This document shows, piece by piece, positions 8,876-18,292 of a DNA stretch of 64,000 nt (within the stretch, counting starts at the first letter, position 1; every line of letters begins with the position of its first letter). This DNA comes from Metellina segmentata (Eukaryota; Arthropoda; Arachnida; Araneae; Tetragnathidae): the NCBI GenBank assembly GCA_947359465.1, contig CANAIC010000159.1:88501-152500 (forward strand), given 5' to 3'. The notes under the pieces are model-generated. The model saw nothing but the letters and a program-made list of their open reading frames with translations, ran no database searches and was not told where the DNA came from. The position numbers and the translations under genes are program-made.

Positions 8876-9424
8876 ATGCTGTTTGATGATAAGATTAACA
8901 AATTAATAGATGCTGATCCAGTCTTTCGCACTCTATTTACGGAAGGAATGCCATACCCGAGTCTCAGTCCTCAGTTGAAGGAGACCGCAGCAAAAATATA
9001 TTGCGATTTATATAAGGACGAAACTCTGACCGATTTTATATCGGAATGGAATGCCTATAAACTCCAGGAACAATCCGCTGACGGTGAAAATTTTCTTATA
9101 GAACCTTGTGGAGATGAAATTTTTGATTCAAGAAGTCGGAAAACGTATCGCCCAGCCGTCTTACCGCCGGGAAAGCGCAGACGAAAGGATGAGTTTGACG
9201 TTTACAAATTTATCACTGGAAAGAAAAATTCTGGAGAGGGGTATCATTTATCACATCATACAAACATGGACGACGAAATGTTTGATTTGATTAAAGAAGA
9301 CAGGGCACAAAATGATCTCGTAGCTGACCAAGCTTTACGAAAAGTAGCTCATATCGTAGCGCTCTTGAACGAGAATTGCAACTATCCAATGCTGGAACTA
9401 CATAGTGAGAGACGTATACAGTAG
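8876..9424 (+). CDS. Hypothetical protein, 182 aa, with basic patch
   Basis: ATG at 8876. It contains a central PGKRRRKDE basic patch that could act as a nuclear localisation signal, between two acidic helix-rich halves. No zinc motif or membrane segment. Last gene before the repeat-rich accessory region. Confidence 0.65.
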   Translation: MLFDDKINKLIDADPVFRTLFTEGMPYPSLSPQLKETAAKIYCDLYKDETLTDFISEWNAYKLQEQSADGENFLIEPCGDEIFDSRSRKTYRPAVLPPGKRRRKDEFDVYKFITGKKNSGEGYHLSHHTNMDDEMFDLIKEDRAQNDLVADQALRKVAHIVALLNENCNYPMLELHSERRIQ

Positions 9425-9561
9425 ATAGCGTCTGGCGTCAACAGTCAACCGATGAATAGAGTCTCTTTTTAAGTCAAATATATATACATAAAAAATAATA
9501 ATAATATAGGATTCGTGGGGTTATTTTTTGAAATAAACAAAAAAAATTGAGTGCGTTATAA

Positions 9562-10351
9562 AAACCGACACGCCGAATCGCGAGTTAATAGATAGGATAG
9601 AGCACCAACTCTCCTTCTACACTTCTACCTTGCTTGCAGCGCCGCCCAATTCTGTTTTTATAATCTACTGAGTAACAACATCATCACTGTGCTTATACGA
9701 CGAAGATTCCATCCAAGTAAAAAAAAGATGCGGGTCAAGGCACAACCGTCGAAACTCTCGTCGAAACAATTTCAAATTTTCTGGACACCCCGAAATGGAA
9801 TAAGGCTTAATCAAACTGAAATCACTCAATGGTTTCAAAGCCAACCATCATTCGAAACGATTTCTCATATATTATTGGAGCGACGTACCAATGACGGTCG
9901 GTACGAACAAATGAAAATCAACCATTATTTTTCTCCTCCTCATGAACCACCAAACCAATAATATATATAAAGGTATTTACCGACTACTTTAAAGTCGCTT
10001 GAAGAAAGATGGAGCACGCGGTATAAATAGCGGGAAGTCTCTATGCCAACTCGTTTCCCACTACTAAATTAGATGGTGAGATTGGATCGGTAGAGAGAAC
10101 TCCACTTAAATGTGCAATCGACCAAAGTGAATATGTTGTGGAGACCAAAAGAGAGAGACCATGTATGCTTTCTCGATCTGGATAAGTGTACCATCCCACA
10201 GTTGACATGATAAAAGTAGCAAGTTAAATTTATTTGAACATGATGAATACATTGAAGAAGGTTTCTAGTGAAATTACCTCAGTAAAATAATCCGGTATTC
10301 AAGACATGATGATGGAAGATCGAAAGGAGTCGTATCCTGAATTCGATAATA

Positions 10352-10362
<11 letters not shown>
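9562..10362. repeat. Dispersed repeat, copy A
   Basis: This segment recurs at 55755-56155 (copy B, internally deleted) and 57978-58670 (copy C). Shared landmarks, in order, are GCGAGTTAATAGATA, CTCTCCTTCTACCTTGC, GGATGCGGxTCAA, a block with CACCCCGAAATGGAATAAGG, GAATATGTTGTGGA, GTTGACATGATAAAAGTAGC and GGAGTCGTATCCTGAATTC. Copy A is the most diverged and is the only one in which the small gene at 9728-9961 remains open. It leads directly into the AT-cored palindrome. Confidence 0.8.
9728..9961 (+). CDS. Small hypothetical protein inside repeat copy A
   Basis: 77 aa from an ATG at 9728 (a GTG 39 bases upstream is in frame). It contains FWTPRNGIRLNQTEITQWF and a polar C terminus. The homologous stretch in copy C (about 58045-58265) has lost the frame through small deletions, so this is either the ancestral intact version or a chance frame. 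Not recognised. Confidence 0.45.
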   Translation: MRVKAQPSKLSSKQFQIFWTPRNGIRLNQTEITQWFQSQPSFETISHILLERRTNDGRYEQMKINHYFSPPHEPPNQ

Positions 10363-10801
<439 letters not shown>

Positions 10802-10818
10802 TCCCCCCTCAAACTTTT

Positions 10819-11091
10819 TTAGTGATCTATAAAACATGGTACTCTCTTTGCAATTCTTCTCCAGGTGAGGTACGCTTTTTGCACTGGACACAATTTGCTT
10901 TTACATTGTTTACATGGATAGTGGAGTTTTTCCCAATGATCAATGCGGACGCTTTTGAAAAACTCGTCTAATCTGGGTGCTACTTTATTACAGGCATCTT
11001 GTCCTACAAATACCAATTCTGTTACTTGTAGACTCTTTAAAGCGTTTACGACTGAACCAATCCAGTCGCGTTCCGTATCGATTTTCACCAT
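10819..11091 (-). CDS. Hypothetical cysteine-motif protein, 90 aa
   Basis: ATG at 11091. It has an LVFVGQDACNKVAP segment followed by a CKQCKSKLC cluster that could bind zinc. A frame-broken copy lies at about 59093-59290 in the second accessory segment, so the gene was duplicated together with the palindrome. The region just upstream of the ATG is repeated four times (11093-11775). Function unknown. Confidence 0.55.
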   Translation of the reverse strand: MVKIDTERDWIGSVVNALKSLQVTELVFVGQDACNKVAPRLDEFFKSVRIDHWEKLHYPCKQCKSKLCPVQKAYLTWRRIAKRVPCFIDH

Positions 11092-11092
11092 G

Positions 11093-11775
11093 AATTCTTT
11101 CGTTGCAAGAGGATGACGGGTTCGTCTACAACAACTGTCATCTTTTGAATTTTTTCACAAGTAGCGTCCAGATCCAACATCTCTTTGACGACGGCAGACA
11201 TCCTTGCGTAGAAATTTTCTATACTCTTGTTTTATATGTGTGTTACGAAAAACAAATTTGTGGGCACCGAGGGCCACGAGCTGAACTCCTAAAAAAATTT
11301 TTCGTTACAAGAGGTATCGTCTACAACAAAGATTCAAAATCATGCAGACATTCTTGTAGCGTAGAAATAAAAAAGTACTTTATACTCTTGTTTTATATGT
11401 GTGTTACGAAACAAATTTGTAGGTACCGAGTGCCACGAGCTAAGCTCTTGAATTCTTTCGTTGCAAAAGGATGACAAGTATCGTCTACAACAAAGATGCA
11501 AACTCACCACGAGAATCGTCCTCATCCAGATCCTCTTTGATGATGACGGCAAACATTCTTGTAGCGCAGAAATAAAATTTGTTTCTATACTCTTGTTTTA
11601 TATATGTGTTACGAAAATTTTTTGTGAGTGCCGCAAGCTGAGCTCCTGAATTCTTTCGTTGCAAGAGGATGACAGGTATCGTCTACAACAAAGATCCAAA
11701 CTCTCCACGAATATTGTTCTCATCCAAATCCTCTTTAATGATAACGGCAGACATTCTTGTAGCGTAGAACGTGTT
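11093..11775. repeat. Tandem direct repeats of about 190-200 bp
   Basis: Four imperfect units begin near 11093, 11297, 11450 and 11650. Each contains TTCTTTCGTTGCAAGAGGATGAC or a variant, TCGTCTACAACAA, ATCCAGATCC-like and GACGGCAGACATTCTTGTAGCG motifs; most also have CTCTTGTTTTATATGTGTGTTACG. The second unit has an internal deletion. Frames of 60-120 codons exist on both strands but are not conserved between units. A further degenerate unit lies at 59285-59515. Possible roles are an hr-like origin or enhancer, or repeated copies of a promoter region. Confidence 0.8.
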
Positions 11776-11829
11776 GAAGTGACATTGCAAAAAAAGTGCG
11801 GCAACGTTGGTATTATTATAATTTTTTTA

Positions 11830-11836
11830 AATAAAG
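11830..11836 (+). promoter_or_regulatory. AATAAAG box before start codon
   Basis: AATAAAG lies seven bases before the ATG at 11844. The same heptamer or a close variant sits within about 20 bases of many starts, for example before 6302, 6577, 8006, 12775, 13404, 29254, 33437, 35142 and 60266. It is a candidate promoter or initiator element; no experiment supports it. Confidence 0.4.
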
Positions 11837-11843
11837 TGTCAAG

Positions 11844-12762
11844 ATGCAATCACCCGAGGATCTAGTGGAATTCATTCTACAACGTGATCAGACAATCGTC
11901 TTTGGAAATTTGGGTCGTTATCCACAGGTTCTCTTCAGAGCACTCCTATCAGTTCCGCAGTTGAACGTTGCAATTGTGTCCAACGTCTATTTATTTCCTG
12001 TCACCCCCCGATCAACGCATTCGAGTCGTACGTCACGATAGCCTGTCCAAGGAGCGTTGCGATTTGCTTGTTGTGGTCGAACCCCCTCCTTTTCAAATCA
12101 TTGAAAAGCCTTCCCACATCAATCGACTCGCCATTTTCACAAGCCATTTTAGTTTCAACAAAGCTCCAGAGGCACTCTTTACGTACGTGTCTTATTTTTA
12201 CGCAAGTGATTTAAACGAGAAATCTAAGTGTTTAAAACGCTTGTTAGAGATACAAGACGGATCTCTCCAGACGCACAATTCGAGTCTCGTGGAAGTGAAT
12301 CATCTCAACACTCTTCTCGTAAGAGGTAGAACCGACACGTGTATCGATGTATCGGACACGTACGTGATCGTGGATCTCACCGCTCACAGTAGTGCAGTTG
12401 GCATGTATCTGGCCTTTTGGGACGCGTTCGATTTCATGATGACCCATTTGAAGTTCATAAAAGGTTGGTTGATTTGTTTTCCCGAAAAGAATGGACGACG
12501 CGCCTTTGAACAATTTACTCAAAATTGCTTAGATAAATTGTTTTGTCTTCGGTTTGAGCACGGTAATGTGACTTCTCTCTCAGATATATTATCACTTCTT
12601 CCCTTTTACCGATCAGGAACCATTGATCGCACTTTCGAGATTCCGAAATCTTCTTTTGGAGGTATCGAGTATGCGACTACTCCTACTGCTCTCGACACGT
12701 GTAAGGCTGCAACCATGTACGATTTAGAACATTGGATGGGGCCAGTCTATCGAATTAAATAA
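11844..12762 (+). pseudogene. FGNLGR-family gene split by a frameshift
   Basis: Two overlapping frames (11844-12041 and about 11968-12762) each match part of the same family. The first carries the N-terminal TIVFGNLGR motif. The second carries the FTSHFSFN motif and a long C-terminal domain. Intact relatives at 18293-19108 and 27975-28493 have both motifs in one frame. The break falls near a C6 run at about 12005-12010. It could be a sequencing error, a real inactivation or a slippage site. An AATAAAG box precedes the ATG. Family function unknown. Confidence 0.7.
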
Positions 12763-12774
12763 TAAAGTAACGGT

Positions 12775-13332
12775 ATGGCTCGGAGTACTAATTTCAATTG
12801 CCCGAACTGCTCTGGAACTTTCCGTTCCATGCGGGCACTTGCACTACATCTGAATAGGATTCATATCGATAATCATTTACGTAACCGAGTAGGCCTTGGA
12901 ATTGCTAGTAAACAAATTCGACTAGACAACATGTCAAGGTCGAGATCTCCATCAAGGTCGAGATCTCCATCAAGGTCGAGATCTCCATCAAAGTCAAGAT
13001 CTCCATCAAGGTCTCGATCGAGGTCTAGGTCCTCTTCGAGGTCTAGGTCTCGATCGAGGTCTAGGTCCTCTTCGAGGTCTAGGTCCCAAAAACGTAAAGT
13101 GAAGAAAAATGGCCGTTCTCCATTTTTAACACGCCTGAAATCCAACAAACTTAGATATAAGGATAATAAAGGAGATGAAATTACTTTTGTTATGAATAAA
13201 GGAAAATTTCGAACTCGTAGACTTCCCAACAAGGCTTGTAGGTACATGTTAAGCCATTGCTCGAAACATCATCCTTTAGATCGAGACAGTAAACCACGTA
13301 AAGCGACCATTACAATGAAAGAACTGAAGTAG
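12775..13332 (+). CDS. C2H2 zinc-finger protein with RS repeats, copy 1
   Basis: 185 aa in three parts. A C2H2 finger lies near residues 8-32 (CPNC, then HLNRIH). A long Arg-Ser/Pro repeat covers about residues 57-102. A conserved basic C-terminal domain of about 75 residues includes RSPFLTR, DEITFVM and RRLPNKACRYML. It is a tandem duplicate of the gene at 13404. The RS tract recalls both SR splicing proteins and the Arg/Ser-rich protamine-like P6.9 of baculoviruses, so DNA condensation or RNA binding are both possible. The start is preceded by AATAAAGTAA. Confidence 0.8.
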   Translation: MARSTNFNCPNCSGTFRSMRALALHLNRIHIDNHLRNRVGLGIASKQIRLDNMSRSRSPSRSRSPSRSRSPSKSRSPSRSRSRSRSSSRSRSRSRSRSSSRSRSQKRKVKKNGRSPFLTRLKSNKLRYKDNKGDEITFVMNKGKFRTRRLPNKACRYMLSHCSKHHPLDRDSKPRKATITMKELK

Positions 13333-13403
13333 GGTGGTATTAAGTAGTTGACGATCGCGACATGGGCCATACATAGAATAAAATCCTTTAATAAAGTAAT
13401 GCG

Positions 13404-13970
13404 ATGAGCGTACAAGACATTGATTTAAATAATGATTCACAGCTTTCTCAGATGGACAACTTGCGATGTGTATATTGTGAAAAGGTGCTTCCTACTCTCA
13501 TGAAACTTAATACACATATAAAGTGGCATTATAAATGGCATCCACAGACACGTAGTATAGAGCTTCGAAGGCAATTGTTAGGATCTCCATCAAGGTCTCG
13601 ATCTCCATCAAGGTCTCGATCGCCATCAAGGTCTCGATCGCCATCAAGGTCTCGATCGCCATCAAGGTCTCGATCGCCATCAAGGTCGCGATCGCCATCA
13701 AGGTCTCGATCGAGGTCTCGGTCTCCAAAGCGAAAATCAAAGAAAAATAACTACCGTTCTCCATTTTTAACACGTGTTAAATCCAATAAACTTAAATATC
13801 ACAATAATAAAGATGAAATTACTTTTGTCATGAAAGGTGGAAAATTTCGAACTCGTAGGCTTCCCAACAAAGCTTGCAGATACATGTTGAGTCATTGCTC
13901 GAAGAATCATCCTTTAAATCGAGACCGAAAACCACGTAAAGCAACCATTTCAATGACAAAGTTGAAATAA
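13404..13970 (+). CDS. C2H2 zinc-finger protein with RS repeats, copy 2
   Basis: 188 aa with the same layout: a CVYC to HIKWH finger near residues 22-45, RSxSPSRS repeats in the middle, and a C-terminal domain nearly identical to copy 1 (KFRTRRLPNKACRYMLSHCS). The RS tract is built from an 18-base unit and probably varies in length by slippage. An ATAAAGTAAT box precedes the ATG. Retention of both the finger and C-terminal domain in both copies argues that each is functional. Confidence 0.8.
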   Translation: MSVQDIDLNNDSQLSQMDNLRCVYCEKVLPTLMKLNTHIKWHYKWHPQTRSIELRRQLLGSPSRSRSPSRSRSPSRSRSPSRSRSPSRSRSPSRSRSPSRSRSRSRSPKRKSKKNNYRSPFLTRVKSNKLKYHNNKDEITFVMKGGKFRTRRLPNKACRYMLSHCSKNHPLNRDRKPRKATISMTKLK

Positions 13971-14050
13971 ACCAACAACACGTATATGCATATTAAAAAA
14001 ATAAAAAATAAAATGGGTTTATTTATTTTTTTATTTTTTTTTATTTTTTA

Positions 14051-15469
14051 TTATTGTTTTAAATATATGCACGAAAAAAATACTACAGTGGCCGAGATAT
14101 GAATCCAAGGTAAAAAAGTCAGTGTCAATACCAAGATAGCTAAAAGCACGCCCAAGTGGGTTCCCATGTACACGTTGCGTTCGACACGGTACACAAAACT
14201 GTTAAAACCTGGGTTTTCCAGATTTCGCCTGGGCATAGTTACGGTAGGTAACGGAGCGGTTTGCAAAGCCAGCAAATATTCGTAAATCCGTTCACTCATA
14301 AACTCGATTCGCTCCGACTGGTCTTGCTCGACGAGTACATGATCCCACACATACTCGGGTGACAGAATAGCGTTAAAGTCGTCTTCCCGATTAAAATAAC
14401 GGACATCTAATTTCAGATCAATCTCTTCGAGCTGCTTGTTGTTCAACACCTTTTCAAAATCGTATGGGTCGAAAATGTCCAATATCAACCCAACTATGCT
14501 AATCACTGATAAGAACAGCGTCGCTGTGTTGACTGCTTTTCCACTCATGATCATTATTTTACCACTCAATTGAGCGTAGGACTGTGCAACTGCTTGCACA
14601 AGTGCCGATTTGAAGGGAAAGTTAGACACTGCGCGTGCAATTAATTTTGGAGCGCGTTTCTTTAAAAAATTTTCCACGACCATCGCCGTCACGTCGATCC
14701 CGAAATCGACCGACAACTCGGTCGCAATCTCTTGAGCTATTTGCGAATTATCACTACTTTCGTCGACGCTCACGAGACGTTGCAGAGGTTTCGTTTTCAC
14801 GATAGGATCACTGGGTGGCGGCGGAGGTTTTAAACGCTTTGACGGTTTCACTTCATTTCTTTTGGCGGCTCTATAAATGGTTTTACCAACGAAAAATTCT
14901 CCAATTTGCTGACCCAACGATGCGATGCACTCTCCATCTTCAAAGTCGAGTCCGTAGGCATGACAATACTTTTTATTAAATTTCAAATGTCCTCCTTCTA
15001 TATCCAGTCCACCGTGAAGTGGATGTTTTTTGGTGTGACCAAATACTTGTTCCGGAAAAATGGCCATGAGTTTCTTGTAAGGATTCACCTCGACGCATCG
15101 ATCTTTCTGCCAATCTGCATCAACCCATCCCTCTTGGAAGCACGAGGATTGACAAGCCATCGTAAATTTTTTCCCAATAGGTACCCATCGGGGCGAATCG
15201 GATTCGACGCACGGCTGTCCGTCCTCTTTGAATGGAAAGCAAGCAATACGACTGCATCCAATTTCATCGAACCGCGTGCTTTCGACGACGATGCCTTGGA
15301 TGGTCGGTGGAACGTAATAATCCGAACGGGTGGCGAGTCTTGTGACGATCACGGCATTCGCAAAGTATTGGGGATACAGTCGTTTCATCCGATTCATCAT
15401 AAAGACTTTTGTAGCTTCCTTCGCGTAACAAACTGCGAGGTTCATTTCATCTTTGCTCGGTTGCATCAT
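14051..15469 (-). CDS. p74: P74 / PIF-0 per os infectivity factor
   Basis: 472 aa. Family features are CFPF near residue 77, a HGGLDIE to CHAYGLDFEDGECIASLGQ block, GIDVTAMVVENF, ILDIFDPYDFEKVLNN and a hydrophobic C-terminal anchor (LGVLLAILVLTLTFLPW, then a final hydrophobic segment). P74 is an envelope protein of the entry complex that must be cleaved in the gut. Baculovirus P74 is about 640 aa, so this one is short, mostly at the N-terminal side. A proline run (KPPPPPSDP) lies near residue 215. Its start overlaps the stop of the upstream gene. Confidence 0.88.
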   Translation of the reverse strand: MMQPSKDEMNLAVCYAKEATKVFMMNRMKRLYPQYFANAVIVTRLATRSDYYVPPTIQGIVVESTRFDEIGCSRIACFPFKEDGQPCVESDSPRWVPIGKKFTMACQSSCFQEGWVDADWQKDRCVEVNPYKKLMAIFPEQVFGHTKKHPLHGGLDIEGGHLKFNKKYCHAYGLDFEDGECIASLGQQIGEFFVGKTIYRAAKRNEVKPSKRLKPPPPPSDPIVKTKPLQRLVSVDESSDNSQIAQEIATELSVDFGIDVTAMVVENFLKKRAPKLIARAVSNFPFKSALVQAVAQSYAQLSGKIMIMSGKAVNTATLFLSVISIVGLILDIFDPYDFEKVLNNKQLEEIDLKLDVRYFNREDDFNAILSPEYVWDHVLVEQDQSERIEFMSERIYEYLLALQTAPLPTVTMPRRNLENPGFNSFVYRVERNVYMGTHLGVLLAILVLTLTFLPWIHISATVVFFSCIYLKQ

Positions 15470-15951
15470 GATTGCAATGCACTTTCTATATTGGGGCCTT
15501 TGTTTTGAGACGAGAGAACAATGTGTTTGAGAAAGAAAATAGGGTCGTCAGCGAGAACGTAACAGAAACATGATTCACAGGTTTCGCAAGATACTTTGCG
15601 AAAGGATCGGTTGGGCTGCAAGAATCGTACGAGCGATCCATTTTCGATGGAATGCCCAAAGGTGAAAAATCGATGTCGAGTGAGCCACGTGACGATAGTG
15701 ACGAGCTCGCGTTGTGTACAATCGGAGGGTAGAGCGTAACTCGGGTATCCACTCACAGATTGTTGAACGATAATGCTATCATCTTGCACTACTATCATTC
15801 CATTGCATCCGCATCCCGATTTTTTAATTTGGAGGCATTGATCTTTGTCTCTGATAGTTTTGTCAAATACCACAAGACCTTCTTGCTGCGCGTTTCGCAA
15901 AAAAACATTGTCGAGTAAGGCGTCGGGCACGTAGAGCGACACGGGCTCCAT
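15466..15951 (-). CDS. Hypothetical cysteine-rich protein upstream of p74
   Basis: 161 aa from the ATG at 15951 (a TTG lies six codons upstream). Notable are a CGCNGMIVVQDDSIIVQQS segment and a CETCESCFC cluster near residues 122-130. There is no membrane segment. The stop overlaps the p74 start, so the two are probably expressed together and may act in the same complex. Not recognised. Confidence 0.65.
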   Translation of the reverse strand: MEPVSLYVPDALLDNVFLRNAQQEGLVVFDKTIRDKDQCLQIKKSGCGCNGMIVVQDDSIIVQQSVSGYPSYALPSDCTQRELVTIVTWLTRHRFFTFGHSIENGSLVRFLQPNRSFRKVSCETCESCFCYVLADDPIFFLKHIVLSSQNKGPNIESALQS

Positions 15952-16150
15952 GGTGAAAATCGTACACAAGTACTTTGAATTTAATAAAAGAACCTTGATA
16001 ACTCCACTGTACGGGCCAAGTCAAAATTCGAAAAGGAAAACGATCCTCTTTGAGAATAAAGAAGGAAGCTAAATAATACACCAAGAGACGTTTTTTGAAC
16101 GCTAAGGCTGGGTTGCGGACTTTGATGAAGAGCCGACGAAGAGTCCGCAT
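15863..16150 (-). CDS. Possible small basic membrane protein
   Basis: 95 codons from an ATG at 16150. The first 20 residues are basic, followed by a hydrophobic LLVYYLASFFIL segment. The last 35 codons overlap the next gene in another frame, and that part is arginine-rich as expected for a shadow. The N-terminal half may be real with a mis-set end. Confidence 0.35.
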   Translation of the reverse strand: MRTLRRLFIKVRNPALAFKKRLLVYYLASFFILKEDRFPFRILTWPVQWSYQGSFIKFKVLVYDFHHGARVALRARRLTRQCFFAKRAARRSCGI

Positions 16151-16329
16151 GTTGACATGACGTGTCCAAAAGTGACTGTAAGATACTTGAAAAGCCTAAA
16201 ATAGCGGACGAGACAAAAGTATATATATATATATATATATATTATTTTTTTATTATTTTATTTTTTGGGTGCGTGTGTGTTGTTGTTATTTTTCAAGTTT
16301 GATAGCGATAGTAGCACAATCTTTTATCG

Positions 16330-16461
16330 TCACCCACGTCGTCTATCACACATGGAACATTTTTCTCTGGGCACGATGAGAGTGTAGCACGTTTCTTGAT
16401 TCAAACAACACTCAAAGCCAATTCGTTTTCCACATATAACACAGACAATAAGTTGACACAT
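16330..16461 (-). CDS. Mini zinc-finger protein (43 aa)
   Basis: An ATG at 16461 opens 43 codons with eight cysteines: CVIC near residue 7, FECC near 16, a single C at 25 and CSMC at 35-38, then a basic tail. The spacing suits one or two zinc sites. It lies in the otherwise empty gap before the P33-like gene on the opposite strand. The size is small but the cysteine pattern is unlikely by chance. Confidence 0.5.
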   Translation of the reverse strand: MCQLIVCVICGKRIGFECCLNQETCYTLIVPREKCSMCDRRRG

Positions 16462-16489
16462 TGTTACTTGTTTCATAAACAAGAAAGAT

Positions 16490-17365
16490 ATGAAACATTC
16501 CAGCTTTGAAGTTTTGAAAAGGGCTTATATGGGTAACGTGGACTTAGATGCCTTGGCTCGTGTCAAAATAGAAGAGACTGATCCCTATATCATTCATAAA
16601 GTCAATATCATGACCAATGCTTCCACATACCATGTCATGTTTGATACCAGCTCTTTCACCTCTCAGTTTCGGTCGGGAACACCACGAGATAGGCTCGATG
16701 AAACGGTCATCACCTTCTTGTTACGGTTTGCGGGGTACGTGAAAGAGGTAATGTTCGTGCGCTCTTTTAATAAACCGGAATCCTGGATTGTCGTGTTGGC
16801 ATGGACTCAGCTCTTGAAGAGGTGCATGTTTGCCATCTTGACGCTTGGTTACAACGTGACTTGGACGAGCGAAGGGTTTTTACGATTGGATCAAACCATG
16901 CTAGATTTACTGCATGAGGGTCGAGCATCGGCTGTGCGAGACCTCATGAAAAGTCTTCTTATTGACGTCTCTCCGAATCCATTTCAAGCCGAAAACATTT
17001 TCGAAAAGATTACTAACCTACAAGTGGAACAGTTTGGATCTTTTTATTGGCGAACATTTCATTGGATGGCGGAAGCCATCCAAGTGCGTGGAAACGACTC
17101 GACTGATGTTGTATTAGCCAAACAAATATGGCGCGATATAATTACCGAACCCATGTACCGTACTTTGCAATGCAGTATCTGCATGGTGCACATGCAACAA
17201 ACAGTCCAAATGCTCAAGCCGCAGTTGTTGGACCCCTCTGTCGACTTTGCTCGATTATGGTTTAATATTCACAATCGTGTCAATCAAACTAAAGGAGTAC
17301 CCTATCTTGAAGACAGTTACAAGCAGGATGCAATATTTATGCGTCAAGCATTCCTTCCAAAATAA
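16490..17365 (+). CDS. p33: P33-like FAD sulfhydryl oxidase (Erv/ALR fold)
   Basis: 291 aa. The C-terminal half has the Erv/ALR hallmarks: YWRTFHWMAEAI near residue 186 (Trp and His that contact FAD), the redox pair CSIC at 228-231 followed by H234, and LWFNIHNRVN near 256-265. The N-terminal half resembles the long P33/Ac92 type rather than the short 10-14 kDa type of other viruses. The enzyme makes disulfide bonds in virion proteins, which fits the many cysteine-rich PIF proteins here. The 3' end overlaps the convergent gene by 22 bases. Confidence 0.88.
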   Translation: MKHSSFEVLKRAYMGNVDLDALARVKIEETDPYIIHKVNIMTNASTYHVMFDTSSFTSQFRSGTPRDRLDETVITFLLRFAGYVKEVMFVRSFNKPESWIVVLAWTQLLKRCMFAILTLGYNVTWTSEGFLRLDQTMLDLLHEGRASAVRDLMKSLLIDVSPNPFQAENIFEKITNLQVEQFGSFYWRTFHWMAEAIQVRGNDSTDVVLAKQIWRDIITEPMYRTLQCSICMVHMQQTVQMLKPQLLDPSVDFARLWFNIHNRVNQTKGVPYLEDSYKQDAIFMRQAFLPK

Positions 17366-17748
17366 GAGCTCTTTCCCTTTAGTTTGGTAATAGTGTTGAG
17401 TCTCATGCACTTGTAAATTTCTGGAGTGACCGCTACATAGTTATCGAATCGTAGTGCGAATCGATCACCGACCAGAGGAGCAATGGGTGTAGAGTACCAT
17501 ACGATACACAAATCTGTATCGATGGATGAAGACCAAAAGCGTATGGTGCTGTTTTGTTCGGAATAGCGTTTGAGAATAGATTTTTTCAGAATGCCTCCAT
17601 ACGAGCCAAAGTATTTATCGGGAGAAACAAGCACTAAATTAGGTGGACGCAGAAGATCCCCTGGAAGAGCGGCGTCATGAGCAAGATCTAGAACTTGGAA
17701 TCGTTCTATGAGATTCTCTAGACTCTGGTAAGGGATATGTAGATACAT
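17344..17748 (-). CDS. Hypothetical protein, 134 aa
   Basis: ATG at 17748. A soluble protein with an SPDKYFGSYGG segment and a C-terminal region that looks beta-rich. The end overlaps the p33 stop by 22 bases. A (TAA)n run (about 17807-17844) and A/T tracts separate it from the next gene. Not recognised. Confidence 0.65.
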   Translation of the reverse strand: MYLHIPYQSLENLIERFQVLDLAHDAALPGDLLRPPNLVLVSPDKYFGSYGGILKKSILKRYSEQNSTIRFWSSSIDTDLCIVWYSTPIAPLVGDRFALRFDNYVAVTPEIYKCMRLNTITKLKGKSSYFGRNA

Positions 17749-17805
17749 GATATGAAATAACTGGACTTTATAAGGTTTAACGCCGTGTTTTATATATAAA
17801 CCTAA

Positions 17806-17845
<40 letters not shown>

Positions 17846-17900
17846 TTAAAAATTAAAAAAAAAACACCATTTTTTTTTTTTTTTTGCCTATAGAAAAGTA

Positions 17901-18272
17901 ATGGATCGTACGTTGAAATATTACAATCGCTGGATACATTTTACATTTCCACCACATATGTTTCACAGCCAACCAGAAGGCGCAATCTACGAGATGATGG
18001 TGGTCAAACCCGACGAAGGTATGGTATATTTTTTTGCAAACACCGTCGCGTGGTGTCTGGGTCACAAAAAACCGCACGAGGTGATTGCTTCACTGGATCC
18101 CTCCTTTCATAAACGCATCTCCTTCGCCAGTGGAATCTATCTCGAACGCACAGGGGTACTGGAGCTAGCTAATCATAAATCTGAAAAAATCCACCGTGAT
18201 GCCTTTCTAAAGTGGTTTGGTATTTATTTCATCACGTGCAACAGCCGAGTAGAATTACAAAGTGTTATATAA
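17901..18272 (+). CDS. Possible BRO-N-like protein, 123 aa
   Basis: The stretch VYFFANTVAWCLGHKKPHEVIASLDP followed by a hydrophobic and charged region resembles the N-terminal DNA-binding domain of BRO/KilA-related proteins (W/F-x-A-x-x-V-A-x-x-L-G-hydrophobic). BRO proteins are common multi-copy genes of insect DNA viruses. The match rests on about 30 residues and is uncertain. If right, the protein would bind DNA in the nucleus. Confidence 0.45.
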   Translation: MDRTLKYYNRWIHFTFPPHMFHSQPEGAIYEMMVVKPDEGMVYFFANTVAWCLGHKKPHEVIASLDPSFHKRISFASGIYLERTGVLELANHKSEKIHRDAFLKWFGIYFITCNSRVELQSVI

Positions 18273-18292
18273 TGGTTTGAATCCGTTTTTTT

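Noticed and set aside
11103..11849. Several frames of 60-120 codons on both strands of the tandem repeats
   Set aside because: They are not conserved from unit to unit and overlap each other on opposite strands.
12873..13247. Leu-Asp-rich frame antisense to the first RS-repeat gene
   Set aside because: It is the reverse complement of the RS codon repeat, so its low-complexity sequence is expected.
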